From: an uncultured Faecalibacterium sp.
GTDB lineage: Bacteria; Bacillota; Clostridia; Oscillospirales; Ruminococcaceae
Length of the DNA stretch: 50,826 nucleotides
Assembly: GCA_934533135.1 (NCBI GenBank)
Contig: CAKTBG010000019.1
Coordinates: forward strand, 1-50,826
Direction: 5' to 3'
Part shown: positions 1-8,727 of the stretch, piece by piece
Layout: every line of letters begins with the position of its first letter
Position numbering within the stretch: position 1 is the stretch's first letter
Program-made: the position numbers and the translations under genes
The notes under the pieces: model-generated
The model's database searches: none
What the model was told of the DNA's origin: nothing
The model's input: only the letters and a program-made list of their open reading frames with translations

Positions 1-747
1 CTGCACCTGGGCGCATACGACCGTATGATCCTGATGGTCTTCTACCTCGAGTCCAAGTACGGCAAGGACTGGGCAGATCCCACCACTTCTACCCTGAACT
101 ACACCGAGGACGAGATCGCTGAGGGCATCGACTTCATCAAGAGCCTCGTGGACGGCCACGTCATCATGAGCCTGCCCACCTACTACGGCTCCAACGGCGA
201 CAACGCCGCTCACCAGTCCAACGAGTGGATCACCGGCAAGCTGGCTGGCTGCTTCGAGTGGGATTCCTCCGCTACCAAGTATCAGGACGCTCTGGATGAG
301 GAGAACAAGCCCGGCTTCATCGTCGGCGAGGAGATCAAGTTCGGCGATTACAACGGCGGCTTCTCCAAGGTCTCCATGGGTCTGGCCATCACCAAGACCT
401 GCAAGACCCCTGCCGAGGGTGCTATGCTCATCAACTTCCTGCTGAACGAGGAGAAGGGTGCTTCCATCATGGGTTCCGAGTGCGGCATCCCGGCTTCCAA
501 GGCTGGTCTGGCAGCAGCACAGGCCGCTGGCAAGATCAAGGATCTGGTCGCTGAGGCAAACGGCAAGGTCATGGATTTCGTTTCCTGCCAGCTGGATCCC
601 CTGTTCGAGGCAAGCGACCTGAAGGCAACCGGCACCGGCACCTATCAGGAGGTCTTTGACACTCTGGATTACGACAACGCTGCTGGTGCAGATCTGGTCG
701 GTACCCTGCTGGACGGCATGGAGGCTGTCGGCTACACTGTCGGCTAA
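1..747 (+). CDS. Sugar ABC transporter solute-binding protein, C-terminal part
   Basis: The reading frame is already open at base 1, so the N-terminus and signal peptide lie outside the window; 248 codons are visible, ending in TAA. The visible part has the aromatic and glycine-rich look of family 1 extracellular solute-binding proteins. Examples are the stretch around GKLAGCFEWDSS and the late segment with LINFLLNEEKGASIMGSECGIPAS, the conserved near-C-terminal region of these lipoproteins. It is followed by two MalF/MalG-type permease genes in the same direction, so it is the binding component of that importer. A hairpin terminator lies between it and the first permease gene, the usual way to make more binding protein than permease. 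The substrate is inferred from the neighbouring pectin enzymes to be a uronide oligosaccharide. Confidence 0.88.
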   Translation: MHLGAYDRMILMVFYLESKYGKDWADPTTSTLNYTEDEIAEGIDFIKSLVDGHVIMSLPTYYGSNGDNAAHQSNEWITGKLAGCFEWDSSATKYQDALDEENKPGFIVGEEIKFGDYNGGFSKVSMGLAITKTCKTPAEGAMLINFLLNEEKGASIMGSECGIPASKAGLAAAQAAGKIKDLVAEANGKVMDFVSCQLDPLFEASDLKATGTGTYQEVFDTLDYDNAAGADLVGTLLDGMEAVGYTVG

Positions 748-818
748 GTCCTGCAAAGGTGTACAGCCGGCAGGAGGGTATAGCCTGACGGCTTGGTCCG
801 GACAAGTTTGATACATAC

Positions 819-863
819 GGGGCGTCCATCCCCCAAAAGGATCGGATGGATGCCCCTCTTTTT
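819..863 (+). terminator. Hairpin with T-tract between binding protein and permease genes
   Basis: A 13-bp stem (GGGGCGTCCATCC pairing with GGATGGATGCCCC through one G-T pair) is followed by TCTTTTT. It probably attenuates transcription after the binding-protein gene. A TTGACA box at about 886-891 offers a possible weak internal promoter for the permeases, but no good -10 box follows it. Confidence 0.75.
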
Positions 864-955
864 ATCAGCGAGTGATTACAAATTCTTGACAAAGTTGTAT
901 CGAAATTGTGTACGGACGATCCGCACAACGAATTTCCAAAAAGGAGGATTCCCGG

Positions 956-1882
956 ATGAAAGAAAGCAAAGCTCCCTCTCTGGGGCGCACCCCGGCGCAG
1001 AAGTTCCTTGACAAGTGGCAGGGCCTGCTCTATCTGATCCCCTGGATCATCGGCTTCGTCGTGTTCAAGGCCATTCCGTTCGGTCAGTCGCTGTACTACA
1101 GCTTCACCGATATGAACTTCTTCAACGGCATCCATCAGTACGGCGTGATGAACTACGTCACCGCCTTCACCGATGCCAAGATCACCAAGGCTCTGATCAC
1201 CACCTTCAAGTACGCGTTCATCACCGTGCCCCTGAAGCTGGTCTTCGCCCTGTTCATCGCATACATCCTGAACTTCAAGATCGCCTGCGTGAACCTGTTC
1301 CGTACCGTCTACTACATCCCGTCCATTCTGGGCGGCTCGGTGGCCATCGCTGTGCTGTGGAAGGCCGTCTTCCGTGATGACGGTCTGGTCAACACCATCA
1401 TCCGCGCCATCACGTTCGGCCATGCGCAGGGACCCTCTTGGCTGTCTGACCCCAGCTACGCCCTGTGGATCATCTGCTTCCTGCGTATCTGGCAGTTCGG
1501 TTCTGCCATGGTGCTGTTCCTCGCCGCTCTGAAGGGTGTGCCCGCGGATCTGTACGAGGCTGCAACCATCGACGGTGCCGGCAAGTGGAAGCAGTTCTTC
1601 TCCATCACCGTTCCGATGATCACCCCCATCATCTTCTACAATCTGGTCACCCAGATCTGCCAGGCATTCCAGGAGTTCAACGGCCCGTTCATCATCACCA
1701 ACGGCGGTCCCCGCGGCTCCACCACGCTGATCTCCATTCTGGTTTACAACTACGCCTTCAAGTCCAACCAGATGGGCATGGCCTCCGCACTGGCATGGAT
1801 CATGTTCGTCATCGTCTGCACCCTGACGATCATCGCATTTACCAGCCAGAAGAAGTGGGTCTACTACTCGGATGAAAGGTAA
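956..1882 (+). CDS. Carbohydrate ABC transporter permease, MalF/UgpA type
   Basis: A 308-residue inner-membrane permease of a CUT1-type sugar importer. The start is the ATG at 956 because AAGGAGG lies 9 bases upstream; the frame is open further upstream but has no such site. It has about six hydrophobic segments, the first at roughly residues 20-45, and the cytoplasmic EAA loop EAATIDGAGKWKQFFSITVP near two thirds of the length, which docks to the ATPase subunit. It lies 11 bp upstream of the second permease gene. No ATPase gene is next to it; the MsmK-type ATPase at 12811-13926 is the likely shared energiser, which is an inference. Confidence 0.92.
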   Translation: MKESKAPSLGRTPAQKFLDKWQGLLYLIPWIIGFVVFKAIPFGQSLYYSFTDMNFFNGIHQYGVMNYVTAFTDAKITKALITTFKYAFITVPLKLVFALFIAYILNFKIACVNLFRTVYYIPSILGGSVAIAVLWKAVFRDDGLVNTIIRAITFGHAQGPSWLSDPSYALWIICFLRIWQFGSAMVLFLAALKGVPADLYEAATIDGAGKWKQFFSITVPMITPIIFYNLVTQICQAFQEFNGPFIITNGGPRGSTTLISILVYNYAFKSNQMGMASALAWIMFVIVCTLTIIAFTSQKKWVYYSDER

Positions 1883-1893
1883 GGTATGACAGT

Positions 1894-2751
1894 ATGGGAA
1901 TGAAAGCAACGAACGCCATTGCGACGTTTTTAAAGTACTTTGTCCTGATCCTTGTGGGCCTGATCATGATCTATCCCCTGCTGTGGATGGTCAGCGCGAC
2001 CTTTAAGGACAACAGCGAGATCTTTGCAGGCATCGGCCTGTGGATCAAGAACCCCACCCTCGAGGGCTACAAGAACGCCCTGAACAACTTCGGCGGCTCC
2101 ATCAACATTCTGCAGGCCATGCTGAACACCTACTCCTATGTGCTGCCCAAGGTCATCTGCACGGTCGTCTCCTCCTGTGTTGCCGCCTACGGCTTCGGTC
2201 GTTTTGACTTCCCGGGCCGGAAGATCCTGTTCAGCATCATGCTGGCCACCCTCTTCCTGCCGCAGGTCGTTCTGAACGTTCCGCAGTTCCTGCTGTACAC
2301 CAAGTTCGGCTGGGTCAACAGCCCGTTCTATCTGGCCATCTGGGTCCACTGCGCATTTGCGACCGAGACCTACTTCGTTTACCAGCTGGTTCAGTTCATG
2401 CGCAATGTTCCCCGCGATCTGGACGAGGCCGCTGCCATTGACGGCTGCTCCTCCTTCCAGACCCTGTATAAGGTCATTGTTCCCATGCTGATGCCCGCTC
2501 TGGTGTCCTGCGCCCTGTTCCAGTTCATGTGGAGCTGCAACGACTTCATGGGCCCGCTGCTTTATGTGCAGACCCCCGCGAAGTACCCCATGTCTCTGTT
2601 CGTGAAGCTGTCCATGGACGGTGATACCGGCTTTGCCTGGAACCGTATTCTGGCTCTGTCCCTGATCTCCATCCTGCCGCAGCTGATCGTCTTCTTCTGC
2701 GCACAGGATCAGTTCGTCGAAGGTATCTCCGCTGGTGCTGTCAAGGGCTAA
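1894..2751 (+). CDS. Carbohydrate ABC transporter permease, MalG/UgpE type
   Basis: A 285-residue partner permease. It has an N-terminal hydrophobic segment (about residues 12-35), further membrane spans, and the EAA motif EAAAIDGCSSFQTLYKVIVP around residues 178-197, typical of the MalG branch. The start at 1894 follows AAGGTAAGGT; an ATG two codons later is an alternative. It ends just before a strong bidirectional terminator. With the preceding gene it should form the heterodimeric membrane channel of the importer. Confidence 0.92.
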   Translation: MGMKATNAIATFLKYFVLILVGLIMIYPLLWMVSATFKDNSEIFAGIGLWIKNPTLEGYKNALNNFGGSINILQAMLNTYSYVLPKVICTVVSSCVAAYGFGRFDFPGRKILFSIMLATLFLPQVVLNVPQFLLYTKFGWVNSPFYLAIWVHCAFATETYFVYQLVQFMRNVPRDLDEAAAIDGCSSFQTLYKVIVPMLMPALVSCALFQFMWSCNDFMGPLLYVQTPAKYPMSLFVKLSMDGDTGFAWNRILALSLISILPQLIVFFCAQDQFVEGISAGAVKG

Positions 2752-2790
2752 TCGTCCTGCTGCTGCGGATCTCACCTCGAACGCAACGTA

Positions 2791-2838
2791 AAACCGCCCC
2801 CTGTGCCATTTCCCGTAGAATGGTTCAGGGGGCGGTTT
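2791..2838. terminator. Bidirectional terminator between permease and AraC genes
   Basis: A 13-bp perfect stem, AAACCGCCCCCTG pairing with CAGGGGGCGGTTT. The flanking A and T runs allow it to serve the rightward permease operon and the leftward AraC gene, whose stop is at 2842. Confidence 0.9.
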
Positions 2839-2841
2839 CTG

Positions 2842-3654
2842 TTATGTGCGGTGGCTTTTGCGGTACTGCAGCGGGCTGATGTTCATGGTCTCCCGGAACA
2901 CCCGCCGGAAGTGGGCGGCCGAGGCAAAGCCGGTCTGCTCGGCCACGTCGCCGATGCTCAGGTCGGTTTCGGTCAGCAGCTTGAGCGACGCTTCGATCCG
3001 CAGGCCATTGATGTAATCTACGGTGGACTGCCCCGTGACCCGCCGGAACAACCGGCTCAGGTAGTAGGGCGACAGGTAGAAGGTGGCGGCCACCTCGGTC
3101 ATCGAGATCTTCTGCTGGTAATGCGCCGCAAGGTAGGCGCAGACCCGCTCCACCGTCTCGTTGCGGGGGTGCCCGGCGGCTTCGGCCTGATACTCCTGCA
3201 CAACGTAATGGAGCACCAGCCCCAGATACAGCCCACCCGGATAACTCGGCTCCTCGGCCGCGCTCTGCATCAGGTCAAGGATCGACCGCAGGCGGCTGCG
3301 CCACTGCACCGAACCATACAGCGTCAGGCACTGACCCGGCGCAAACAGCTCGGCCAGATCCCACTGGGCGATGGTTTTCAACTCGTGGAGCACACTTTGT
3401 GGAAACGCGCAGCCGACCAGCTCAGGGGTCGTGTGGCCGAGCTGCCGCAGCACCCCCCTGCCCGGGCCAAGCAGCAAGGCTCCGCCCGGGTTTGACGCCG
3501 TGTTTTCGCCCTCCCACTCCAGCGTGCCGCTGCCGCCGGACAGCAGGATCAGATAGCAGGTCTCCTCGTTGGAGTCCAGCTCCAGCCGCCCGCCGGACAG
3601 CCGCAGCCGGCTCGCCCGGATCTTCGCATTCCATTTTTCCCGTTCTGACCGCAT
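2842..3654 (-). CDS. AraC-family transcriptional regulator
   Basis: A 270-residue regulator with an N-terminal cupin-like sensing half and a C-terminal double helix-turn-helix (about residues 170-265). The signature region includes FYLSPYYLSRLFRRVTGQS, followed by a second helix region ending in FRRVFRETMNISPLQYRK. It is transcribed away from the GH28/GH105 pair and converges on the ABC importer, so control of the pectin locus is likely. The ATG at 3654 is preceded on its strand by a GGGGG-type Shine-Dalgarno. Confidence 0.9.
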   Translation of the reverse strand: MRSEREKWNAKIRASRLRLSGGRLELDSNEETCYLILLSGGSGTLEWEGENTASNPGGALLLGPGRGVLRQLGHTTPELVGCAFPQSVLHELKTIAQWDLAELFAPGQCLTLYGSVQWRSRLRSILDLMQSAAEEPSYPGGLYLGLVLHYVVQEYQAEAAGHPRNETVERVCAYLAAHYQQKISMTEVAATFYLSPYYLSRLFRRVTGQSTVDYINGLRIEASLKLLTETDLSIGDVAEQTGFASAAHFRRVFRETMNISPLQYRKSHRT

Positions 3655-3805
3655 TTTGCCGCAACCCCCTTGTCATTTTGCTTTTTGAATTCTATAATGG
3701 ATACAACATCCCTATGCTCTTTGGCTATCCCTAGTGTATCATGCCCGTCCTCTGCGGGCAAGCTGAAAATCCACTCACAATCGTTCAGGAGGCTGATTGT
3801 TTATT

Positions 3806-5362
3806 ATGAACCTCACACTCATCCGTTCCATGACCCGCAGTGCCGTCTTTGAGCTGGAGAACGGCCTGTGCTTCCACCCGGCTCATCCGTTCACCGTCAC
3901 GCTGAACGGCGAAACCGTCTATGAGAGCTGCAACACCAATGTGTTCTCCCTCTTCTCCCTGCTGCCCTCCACCACCTACACCGCAGGGGTCGAGGCCGAG
4001 GGCGAAACGCTGAACCTCACCTTCACCACGGCGGCCGAGACCTTCTTTGTGGATGCCTCCCGCTACGGCCTTGTGGCCGACGGCGAGACCGACAACACCG
4101 GCAAGCTGCAGGCGGCTCTGTCCACCTGTCCGGCCGGCGGCACGGTCTATGTTCCGGCTGGCCGCTACCGCACCGCAAGCCTCTTCCTGAAGAGCAACAC
4201 CACCCTCTACCTCGAAAAGGGAGCCGTCCTGCTGGGCGACAACGACCGCACCCACTACCCCATCCTGCCCGGCGTTCTGCCCAGCGAAAACGAGGTGGAC
4301 GAATATTATCTCACCGGCTGGGAGGGCAACCCCCTCAGCAGCTTTGCCGGTCTGCTGAACATCACGCAGGTGGAGAACGTCGTCGTCACCGGCGAGGGCA
4401 CGCTGGACTGCGACGCGCAGAACGGCGACTGGTGGGTGAACCCGAAGGTCAAGCGGATCGCATGGCGGCCCCGTGCCGTCGCCATGGTGGACAGCAGCAA
4501 TGTCACCCTCCACGGCATCACGGTCCAGAACAGCTACTCTTGGACCATCCACCCCATCTTCGTCAAGCACCTCGACCTGCTCAATTTCAACATCAACAAC
4601 CCCTACAACGCCCCCAACACCGACGGCATCGACCCGGAAAGCTGCGAGTACACCCGGATCATCGGCGTGAACATCCACGTCGGTGACGACTGCATTGCCA
4701 TGAAAGCCAGCAAGGTCTTCCTCGGCATGAAGCTCAAGAAGAGCTGCGAGCACACCGTCATCCGGAACTGCCTGCTGGACAAGGGGCACGGCGGCATCGT
4801 CATCGGCAGCGAGATGAGCGGCGGCGTCAAGGATATGGTGGTCACCCAGTGCCTGATGGATCACACCGACCGCGGCCTGCGCGTCAAGACCCGCCGCGGC
4901 CGCGGCAACACCGCCGTCATCGACGGTCTGGTGTTCCGCAACGTCGAGATGCGGGGCGTCAAGGCCCCCTTCGTCATCAATATGTTCTACTTCTGCGACC
5001 CGGACGGCCACGGCCCCTATGTCCAGTGCCGCGACGCCCTGCCGGTGGACGAGTACACCCCGAAGCTGGGCACCCTGACCATGGAAGACATCGTGGCCAC
5101 CGACGCCCAGTTTGCGGGCTGCTACTTCGACGGCCTGCCCGAGCAGCCCATCGAGCGCGTCTCCATGAAGAACGTCACCATCACCTTTGACCCCAACGCC
5201 GTCGAGGGGCAGGCAGCCATGGCCGACAACCGCCCGCTGGTCAAAAAGCTGGCCATCTACGCCGAGAACGTCAAGGAGATCGACCTGCACAACGTAAAAA
5301 TCGAGGGCTACGAGGGCGAGCGGCTCCGCTTTGCCAACGTCGGCCATTTTGAGGAGGACTAA
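3806..5362 (+). CDS. Glycoside hydrolase family 28 (polygalacturonase-type)
   Basis: A 518-residue enzyme expected to hydrolyse galacturonosyl linkages in pectin fragments. An N-terminal fibronectin-like section (about residues 25-75) is followed by the beta-helix entry motif RYGLVADGETDNT. All GH28 catalytic signatures are present: NTDG at 271-274, GDDC at 293-296, GHGG at 327-330 and R359-x-K361. No signal peptide is seen, so it probably acts in the cytoplasm on imported oligosaccharides. AGGAGG at 3787-3792 precedes both a TTG at 3797 and the ATG at 3806; I prefer the ATG. The GH105 gene follows by 4 bp, so the two are co-expressed. Confidence 0.95.
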   Translation: MNLTLIRSMTRSAVFELENGLCFHPAHPFTVTLNGETVYESCNTNVFSLFSLLPSTTYTAGVEAEGETLNLTFTTAAETFFVDASRYGLVADGETDNTGKLQAALSTCPAGGTVYVPAGRYRTASLFLKSNTTLYLEKGAVLLGDNDRTHYPILPGVLPSENEVDEYYLTGWEGNPLSSFAGLLNITQVENVVVTGEGTLDCDAQNGDWWVNPKVKRIAWRPRAVAMVDSSNVTLHGITVQNSYSWTIHPIFVKHLDLLNFNINNPYNAPNTDGIDPESCEYTRIIGVNIHVGDDCIAMKASKVFLGMKLKKSCEHTVIRNCLLDKGHGGIVIGSEMSGGVKDMVVTQCLMDHTDRGLRVKTRRGRGNTAVIDGLVFRNVEMRGVKAPFVINMFYFCDPDGHGPYVQCRDALPVDEYTPKLGTLTMEDIVATDAQFAGCYFDGLPEQPIERVSMKNVTITFDPNAVEGQAAMADNRPLVKKLAIYAENVKEIDLHNVKIEGYEGERLRFANVGHFEED

Positions 5363-5366
5363 GACC

Positions 5367-6512
5367 ATGACGCACGAAGAGATCCTGTCCATGCTGGGCG
5401 ATTATGTGGACTACCTGATCGCCCATTCCAGCGCAGAAGCCCCCATGTGGAACATCGAGAAGGTGCGCAGCGGCAAGCCGAACAAATGGAATTACATCGA
5501 CGGCTGCATGATCACCGCCTGCCTGAGCCTGTGCCACACCACCGGCGACCCGAAGTATCTCGATTTCTCCAAGCAGTTCATCGACTTCTTTGTGCAGCCG
5601 GACGGCTCCATCAAGACCTACGACCCCAAGGAGTACAACCTCGACAACGTGAATCAGGGCAAGAACCTGTTCACCCTGTACGACATCTTTGGCGACGAGA
5701 AGTACCGCAAGGCCATCGACGTGATCGACAGCCAGCTCCAGACCCAGCCCCGCACCAAGGAGGGCAACTTCTGGCACAAGGACATCTATCCGTGGCAGGT
5801 CTGGCTGGACGGCACCTACATGGCGCAGCCCTTCTACATGGAGTACGAGACCCGCTTCCACAAGATGCAGGGCTGCATCGACAGCTACCGGCAGTTCATG
5901 AACATCCAAAAGCACATGAGAGACCCCAAGACCGGCCTGTACTACCACGGCTACGACGAAAGCCGCCAGATGTACTGGGCGGACCCCGTGACCGGCTGCA
6001 GCCCCAACTTCTGGCTGCGCGCCATGGGCTGGTTCATGGTCGCACTGGTGGACACCCTCGAGCGGATGGATGAGCAGCTGTACAACGAGTACCGCGGCAT
6101 TCAGGCGATGCTCAAGCAGACCATCGAGGACGTCCACAAGTTCCAGGACGAAGAGACCGGGATGTTCTGGCAGGTCATGGATCACCCCGGCGTTGAGGGC
6201 AACTACCTCGAGACCAGCGGCACGGCTCTCTTTGCATACGCCGTGCTCAAGGGCGTGCGTCTGGGCTACCTGCCCAAGCGGATGACCGCATGGGCCGAGA
6301 AAGCCTTCTACGGCACCTGCGACAAGTACCTCTCCAAGAACCCCGACGGCTCCCTCCAGCTGGGTGGCATCTGCCTTGTGGCCGGTCTGGGCGGCAAAGA
6401 CCACCGCGACGGCTCCCTCGCCTACTACTTCAGCGAGCCGGTCGTCTGCAACGACGCCAAGGGCGTCGGCCCGCTGGTGCTGGCCTATACCGAGATGATC
6501 GCAAGAAAGTAA
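5367..6512 (+). CDS. Glycoside hydrolase family 105, unsaturated rhamnogalacturonyl/glucuronyl hydrolase
   Basis: A 381-residue (alpha/alpha)6-barrel enzyme that removes the unsaturated uronic acid left by pectate or rhamnogalacturonan lyases. The segment WQVWLDGTYMAQPF contains the expected catalytic Asp (residue 148, equivalent to Asp143 of YteR from memory). NFWLRAMGWFMVALVDTLE is another strong family signature. The ATG at 5367 has GAGGAGG 9 bases upstream, lying in the last codons of the GH28 gene. Its length matches YteR/YesR proteins and it lacks a signal peptide. The pair implies a cytoplasmic pectin-oligosaccharide pathway fed by the upstream ABC importer. Confidence 0.94.
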   Translation: MTHEEILSMLGDYVDYLIAHSSAEAPMWNIEKVRSGKPNKWNYIDGCMITACLSLCHTTGDPKYLDFSKQFIDFFVQPDGSIKTYDPKEYNLDNVNQGKNLFTLYDIFGDEKYRKAIDVIDSQLQTQPRTKEGNFWHKDIYPWQVWLDGTYMAQPFYMEYETRFHKMQGCIDSYRQFMNIQKHMRDPKTGLYYHGYDESRQMYWADPVTGCSPNFWLRAMGWFMVALVDTLERMDEQLYNEYRGIQAMLKQTIEDVHKFQDEETGMFWQVMDHPGVEGNYLETSGTALFAYAVLKGVRLGYLPKRMTAWAEKAFYGTCDKYLSKNPDGSLQLGGICLVAGLGGKDHRDGSLAYYFSEPVVCNDAKGVGPLVLAYTEMIARK

Positions 6513-6540
6513 GGTTCTGCGCAGCTCTATCCTAAAGCGC

Positions 6541-6588
6541 AAACACCCCCGCTCCTGTGGTTTTGAACCATGGGAACGGGGGTGTTTT
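6541..6588. terminator. Terminator hairpin after GH105 (left copy of a repeated hairpin)
   Basis: The stem AACACCCCCG/CGGGGGTGTT has a long arm extending to a GTTTTGA loop. A closely related hairpin occurs at 10422-10470 with compensating changes in the stem. It can terminate both the GH105 operon and the leftward operon ending at 6603. Confidence 0.85.
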
Positions 6589-6602
6589 GTCGTGTTATGA
6601 AA

Positions 6603-6737
6603 TCACATCGAATTCAGTTTTGAGATAATAACCAGCGCAACGATTCCGCCCAAAATCGCTCCCGGCACACCCAAAACACTGAATCCCAAAAATACACACA
6701 CCGCAAAAATCACAACCATAATAATGCAGCCAAGCAT
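6603..6737 (-). CDS. Small hydrophobic membrane protein
   Basis: A 44-residue protein beginning MLGCIIMVVIFAVCVFLG. It is almost entirely hydrophobic, with two potential membrane segments split by a glycine-rich turn (GVPGAILGG) and a short polar tail KLNSM. The ATG at 6737 is chosen because GAGGGGGAG lies about 8 bases upstream; the frame is open 21 codons further but without such a site. It is the last gene of the leftward HNH operon. I do not recognise a named family; small two-helix proteins like this are common next to toxin or membrane-stress modules. Confidence 0.6.
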   Translation of the reverse strand: MLGCIIMVVIFAVCVFLGFSVLGVPGAILGGIVALVIISKLNSM

Positions 6738-6759
6738 TGCATTTTCTCCCCCTCTATCT

Positions 6760-6972
6760 TTACCCTGCGCAGAACGTTTTCCACTCCTGATCAAAATCAA
6801 TGCCCATGTTATAAATCTGATTGATCTGGTTCAACTGCGGCACAACGTCCTCTGTGTAGAGGTTCATTTCTTTGATATTTGTCTGGATTTGAGCCACTTG
6901 ATTTTGGATTTTTTCGAGTGCGTTTTCCATATTGAGTTTTGCCTCTGTCAGCAGCTGCTTGCTCTCCGACTA
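6760..6972 (-). pseudogene. In-frame continuation of the HNH protein beyond a TAG codon
   Basis: Directly after the TAG at 6970-6972 the same frame stays open for 69 more codons to a TAA at 6760-6762. The predicted peptide is strongly helical (SESKQLLTEAKLNMENALEK followed by more heptad-like sequence) and ends DFDQEWKTFCAG. The segment is as coding-like as the upstream part. It may be the severed C-terminus of the HNH protein (CAG to TAG by one transition), a readthrough extension, or a separate 56-residue protein starting at the ATG at 6930-6928, which has only a weak ribosome site. Confidence 0.55.
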
Positions 6973-8694
6973 ATACTGTATCCATTCTTCCTGATACGCC
7001 GTCTCAATGTTCGCCAACAGCAGTCCATATTGCACATCAAACAAGTCTGCCTGTTCCAGAATCAGCATCACAAGATTGGTGGCAAGGATCGTCACGATCA
7101 GCTGCAGCGGCTCCATGATCAGATCTGGCAGACCGAACTGTTTTTCCATGTATTCAAACAAAATTTCCAGCACAACAGACGTTACTGTAGTAGCCAGAAT
7201 CCGTGTTACGGCATCCGCTTTTTCTGCCGGGCTGCTCTCTTTGGATGCGATCACTTTTGCACACTGCACAATGGACAAGACCAGATCCTTGGCCAGCCGA
7301 AGCAGCCGCTTCACCGTTTCTTTCACCGTTTCAATGATAATGTCAAAGAACGATTTCAGGAATTTCTGAAAACCGTTTCCCAAGATATGCTTCAGGATAT
7401 CTTTCAACTTTGATTTCACATAATTCACGATTCTCTTGCCGGAGCGTTTCAATTCTTCAAAGAACCGGTCAAGCGTCATATCCTTTTTGCGGAGAATGCA
7501 CTGTGTTTCAAATACAAAGGGCGGCAGAACATAATAGATCACCTGTCCAGTGATGATTTTGACCATTCCCTTTTTTGTGTGTTCCAGCGCATCCGACGAT
7601 ACTTTGGTATAATCCGTATGACGCAGGATCACTTTGCTTTCCGCATTCATGGAATGGCGCAATTCCTCTTCCAGCTTCTTTTTCACGCCCTCCGGAACCG
7701 TTCCATCCTCGCTCAGTTTTCCCGTGCGGATCAATTCTTCCCGCGTTTTTCCGGTCGTGTTTTCCCACCGGTTGCACACGGCATCTGTGACTTCCTTCGC
7801 ACCGGCTTTATAAGTAACATCGTATTTTCGAGTGATCTCGTTTTCTGCTTCTGACGCGGCCTTCTTGCCCGCTTCTTTTTCATCCATTCCGGCCTTGACG
7901 TATTTCTGTTTCAGGTCATCCCGGATCATCTTCCGCTTCTCTTTGATTTCCGCATCTGACATCTGCCGGTCTCCATCCGCATAAACACGGACATCGCCTT
8001 TTGAAGCATTTGCCCGTTTTTCCAACATCTGAAAGTTGTCAGAAGAATTGTAGAATTCTTTCATTGCTTCCACTGCTTCGGGCGTATTCAGATAACTCGA
8101 ATTATAACGCGCCGTGGCCGCCGCCTGAACATGATCTACTTCCAGACGTTCTGTGTCGGAACTATTGCCGGAAAGTTCATCATACAGCTTCCCATTTGCA
8201 TCCCTCTGCTCTTTTCGGTAGGCTTCTTTTCCATCCTGCATCAATTTTCGGTCAACATACCGGCGGTGTTCTTTTCCATTTTTATCGGTGTAAGTCTCCT
8301 TTTCATGGAGCTTTTTCTGTGCTTTCTGGCAATCTGCCGAGATCGTTTTCAGCGTCTCGCTAAACCGTGGATCGTCGTTTCGATTATACAGTTCTTTCCG
8401 GATCGCTGTTTCGCTTTCGGCAAGCGGATCCGGTTCATTCTCATACGAAAAATGCACGATCCGGTCGTATAAAGCGTCCACCGTCACATAAAAATCCGAT
8501 GTATCGAAATACTTCCGCACCACTTCGCCCGCAGCATCTCGGGCACAATTCCGAACCAACGTACTGCCAAAATCGTTTTTCAGCAGTTCTCCGTACCGCA
8601 TATTCAAATTCGACACGGAATTTTTGTATATCTTTTTCTGCTGGATCAGAAGCCGATCCCGCTCTTCCAAAAGCTGTTGCACATCGCCCGGCAT
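6970..8694 (-). CDS. HNH-motif protein with hydrophobic C-terminal region, unknown family
   Basis: A 574-residue protein I do not recognise as a named family. It has a charged, mostly helical N-terminal part (1-170). An HNH-nuclease-like pattern follows: EVDHV at 185-189, then SSDNFQML at 217-224 and RANASKGD at 227-234, matching the order His, Asn-Leu and Asn-x-x-Lys-Gly of HNH endonucleases. A long charged helical stretch (240-370) comes next, and then a C-terminal 180 residues rich in amphipathic and hydrophobic helices (for example VTSVVLEILFEYME and PLQLIVTILATNLVMLILE). The start has GGAGGAGG 9 bases upstream. It is 33 bp downstream of the 303-residue partner gene. The stop is a TAG followed by an in-frame extension. 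A nuclease function is inferred from the motif only. Confidence 0.7.
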   Translation of the reverse strand: MPGDVQQLLEERDRLLIQQKKIYKNSVSNLNMRYGELLKNDFGSTLVRNCARDAAGEVVRKYFDTSDFYVTVDALYDRIVHFSYENEPDPLAESETAIRKELYNRNDDPRFSETLKTISADCQKAQKKLHEKETYTDKNGKEHRRYVDRKLMQDGKEAYRKEQRDANGKLYDELSGNSSDTERLEVDHVQAAATARYNSSYLNTPEAVEAMKEFYNSSDNFQMLEKRANASKGDVRVYADGDRQMSDAEIKEKRKMIRDDLKQKYVKAGMDEKEAGKKAASEAENEITRKYDVTYKAGAKEVTDAVCNRWENTTGKTREELIRTGKLSEDGTVPEGVKKKLEEELRHSMNAESKVILRHTDYTKVSSDALEHTKKGMVKIITGQVIYYVLPPFVFETQCILRKKDMTLDRFFEELKRSGKRIVNYVKSKLKDILKHILGNGFQKFLKSFFDIIIETVKETVKRLLRLAKDLVLSIVQCAKVIASKESSPAEKADAVTRILATTVTSVVLEILFEYMEKQFGLPDLIMEPLQLIVTILATNLVMLILEQADLFDVQYGLLLANIETAYQEEWIQY

Positions 8695-8727
8695 CTCTGT
8701 TCCTCCTCCCCGGAAATTCCGATTTTT

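Noticed and set aside
569..1909. A 446-codon open frame on the minus strand
   Set aside because: It covers the antisense of the binding-protein and first permease genes with no recognisable domain or ribosome site.
6724..7413. A plus-strand frame with hydrophobic sequence opposite the HNH gene end
   Set aside because: It is antisense to the HNH gene and the in-frame extension, and has no ribosome site.
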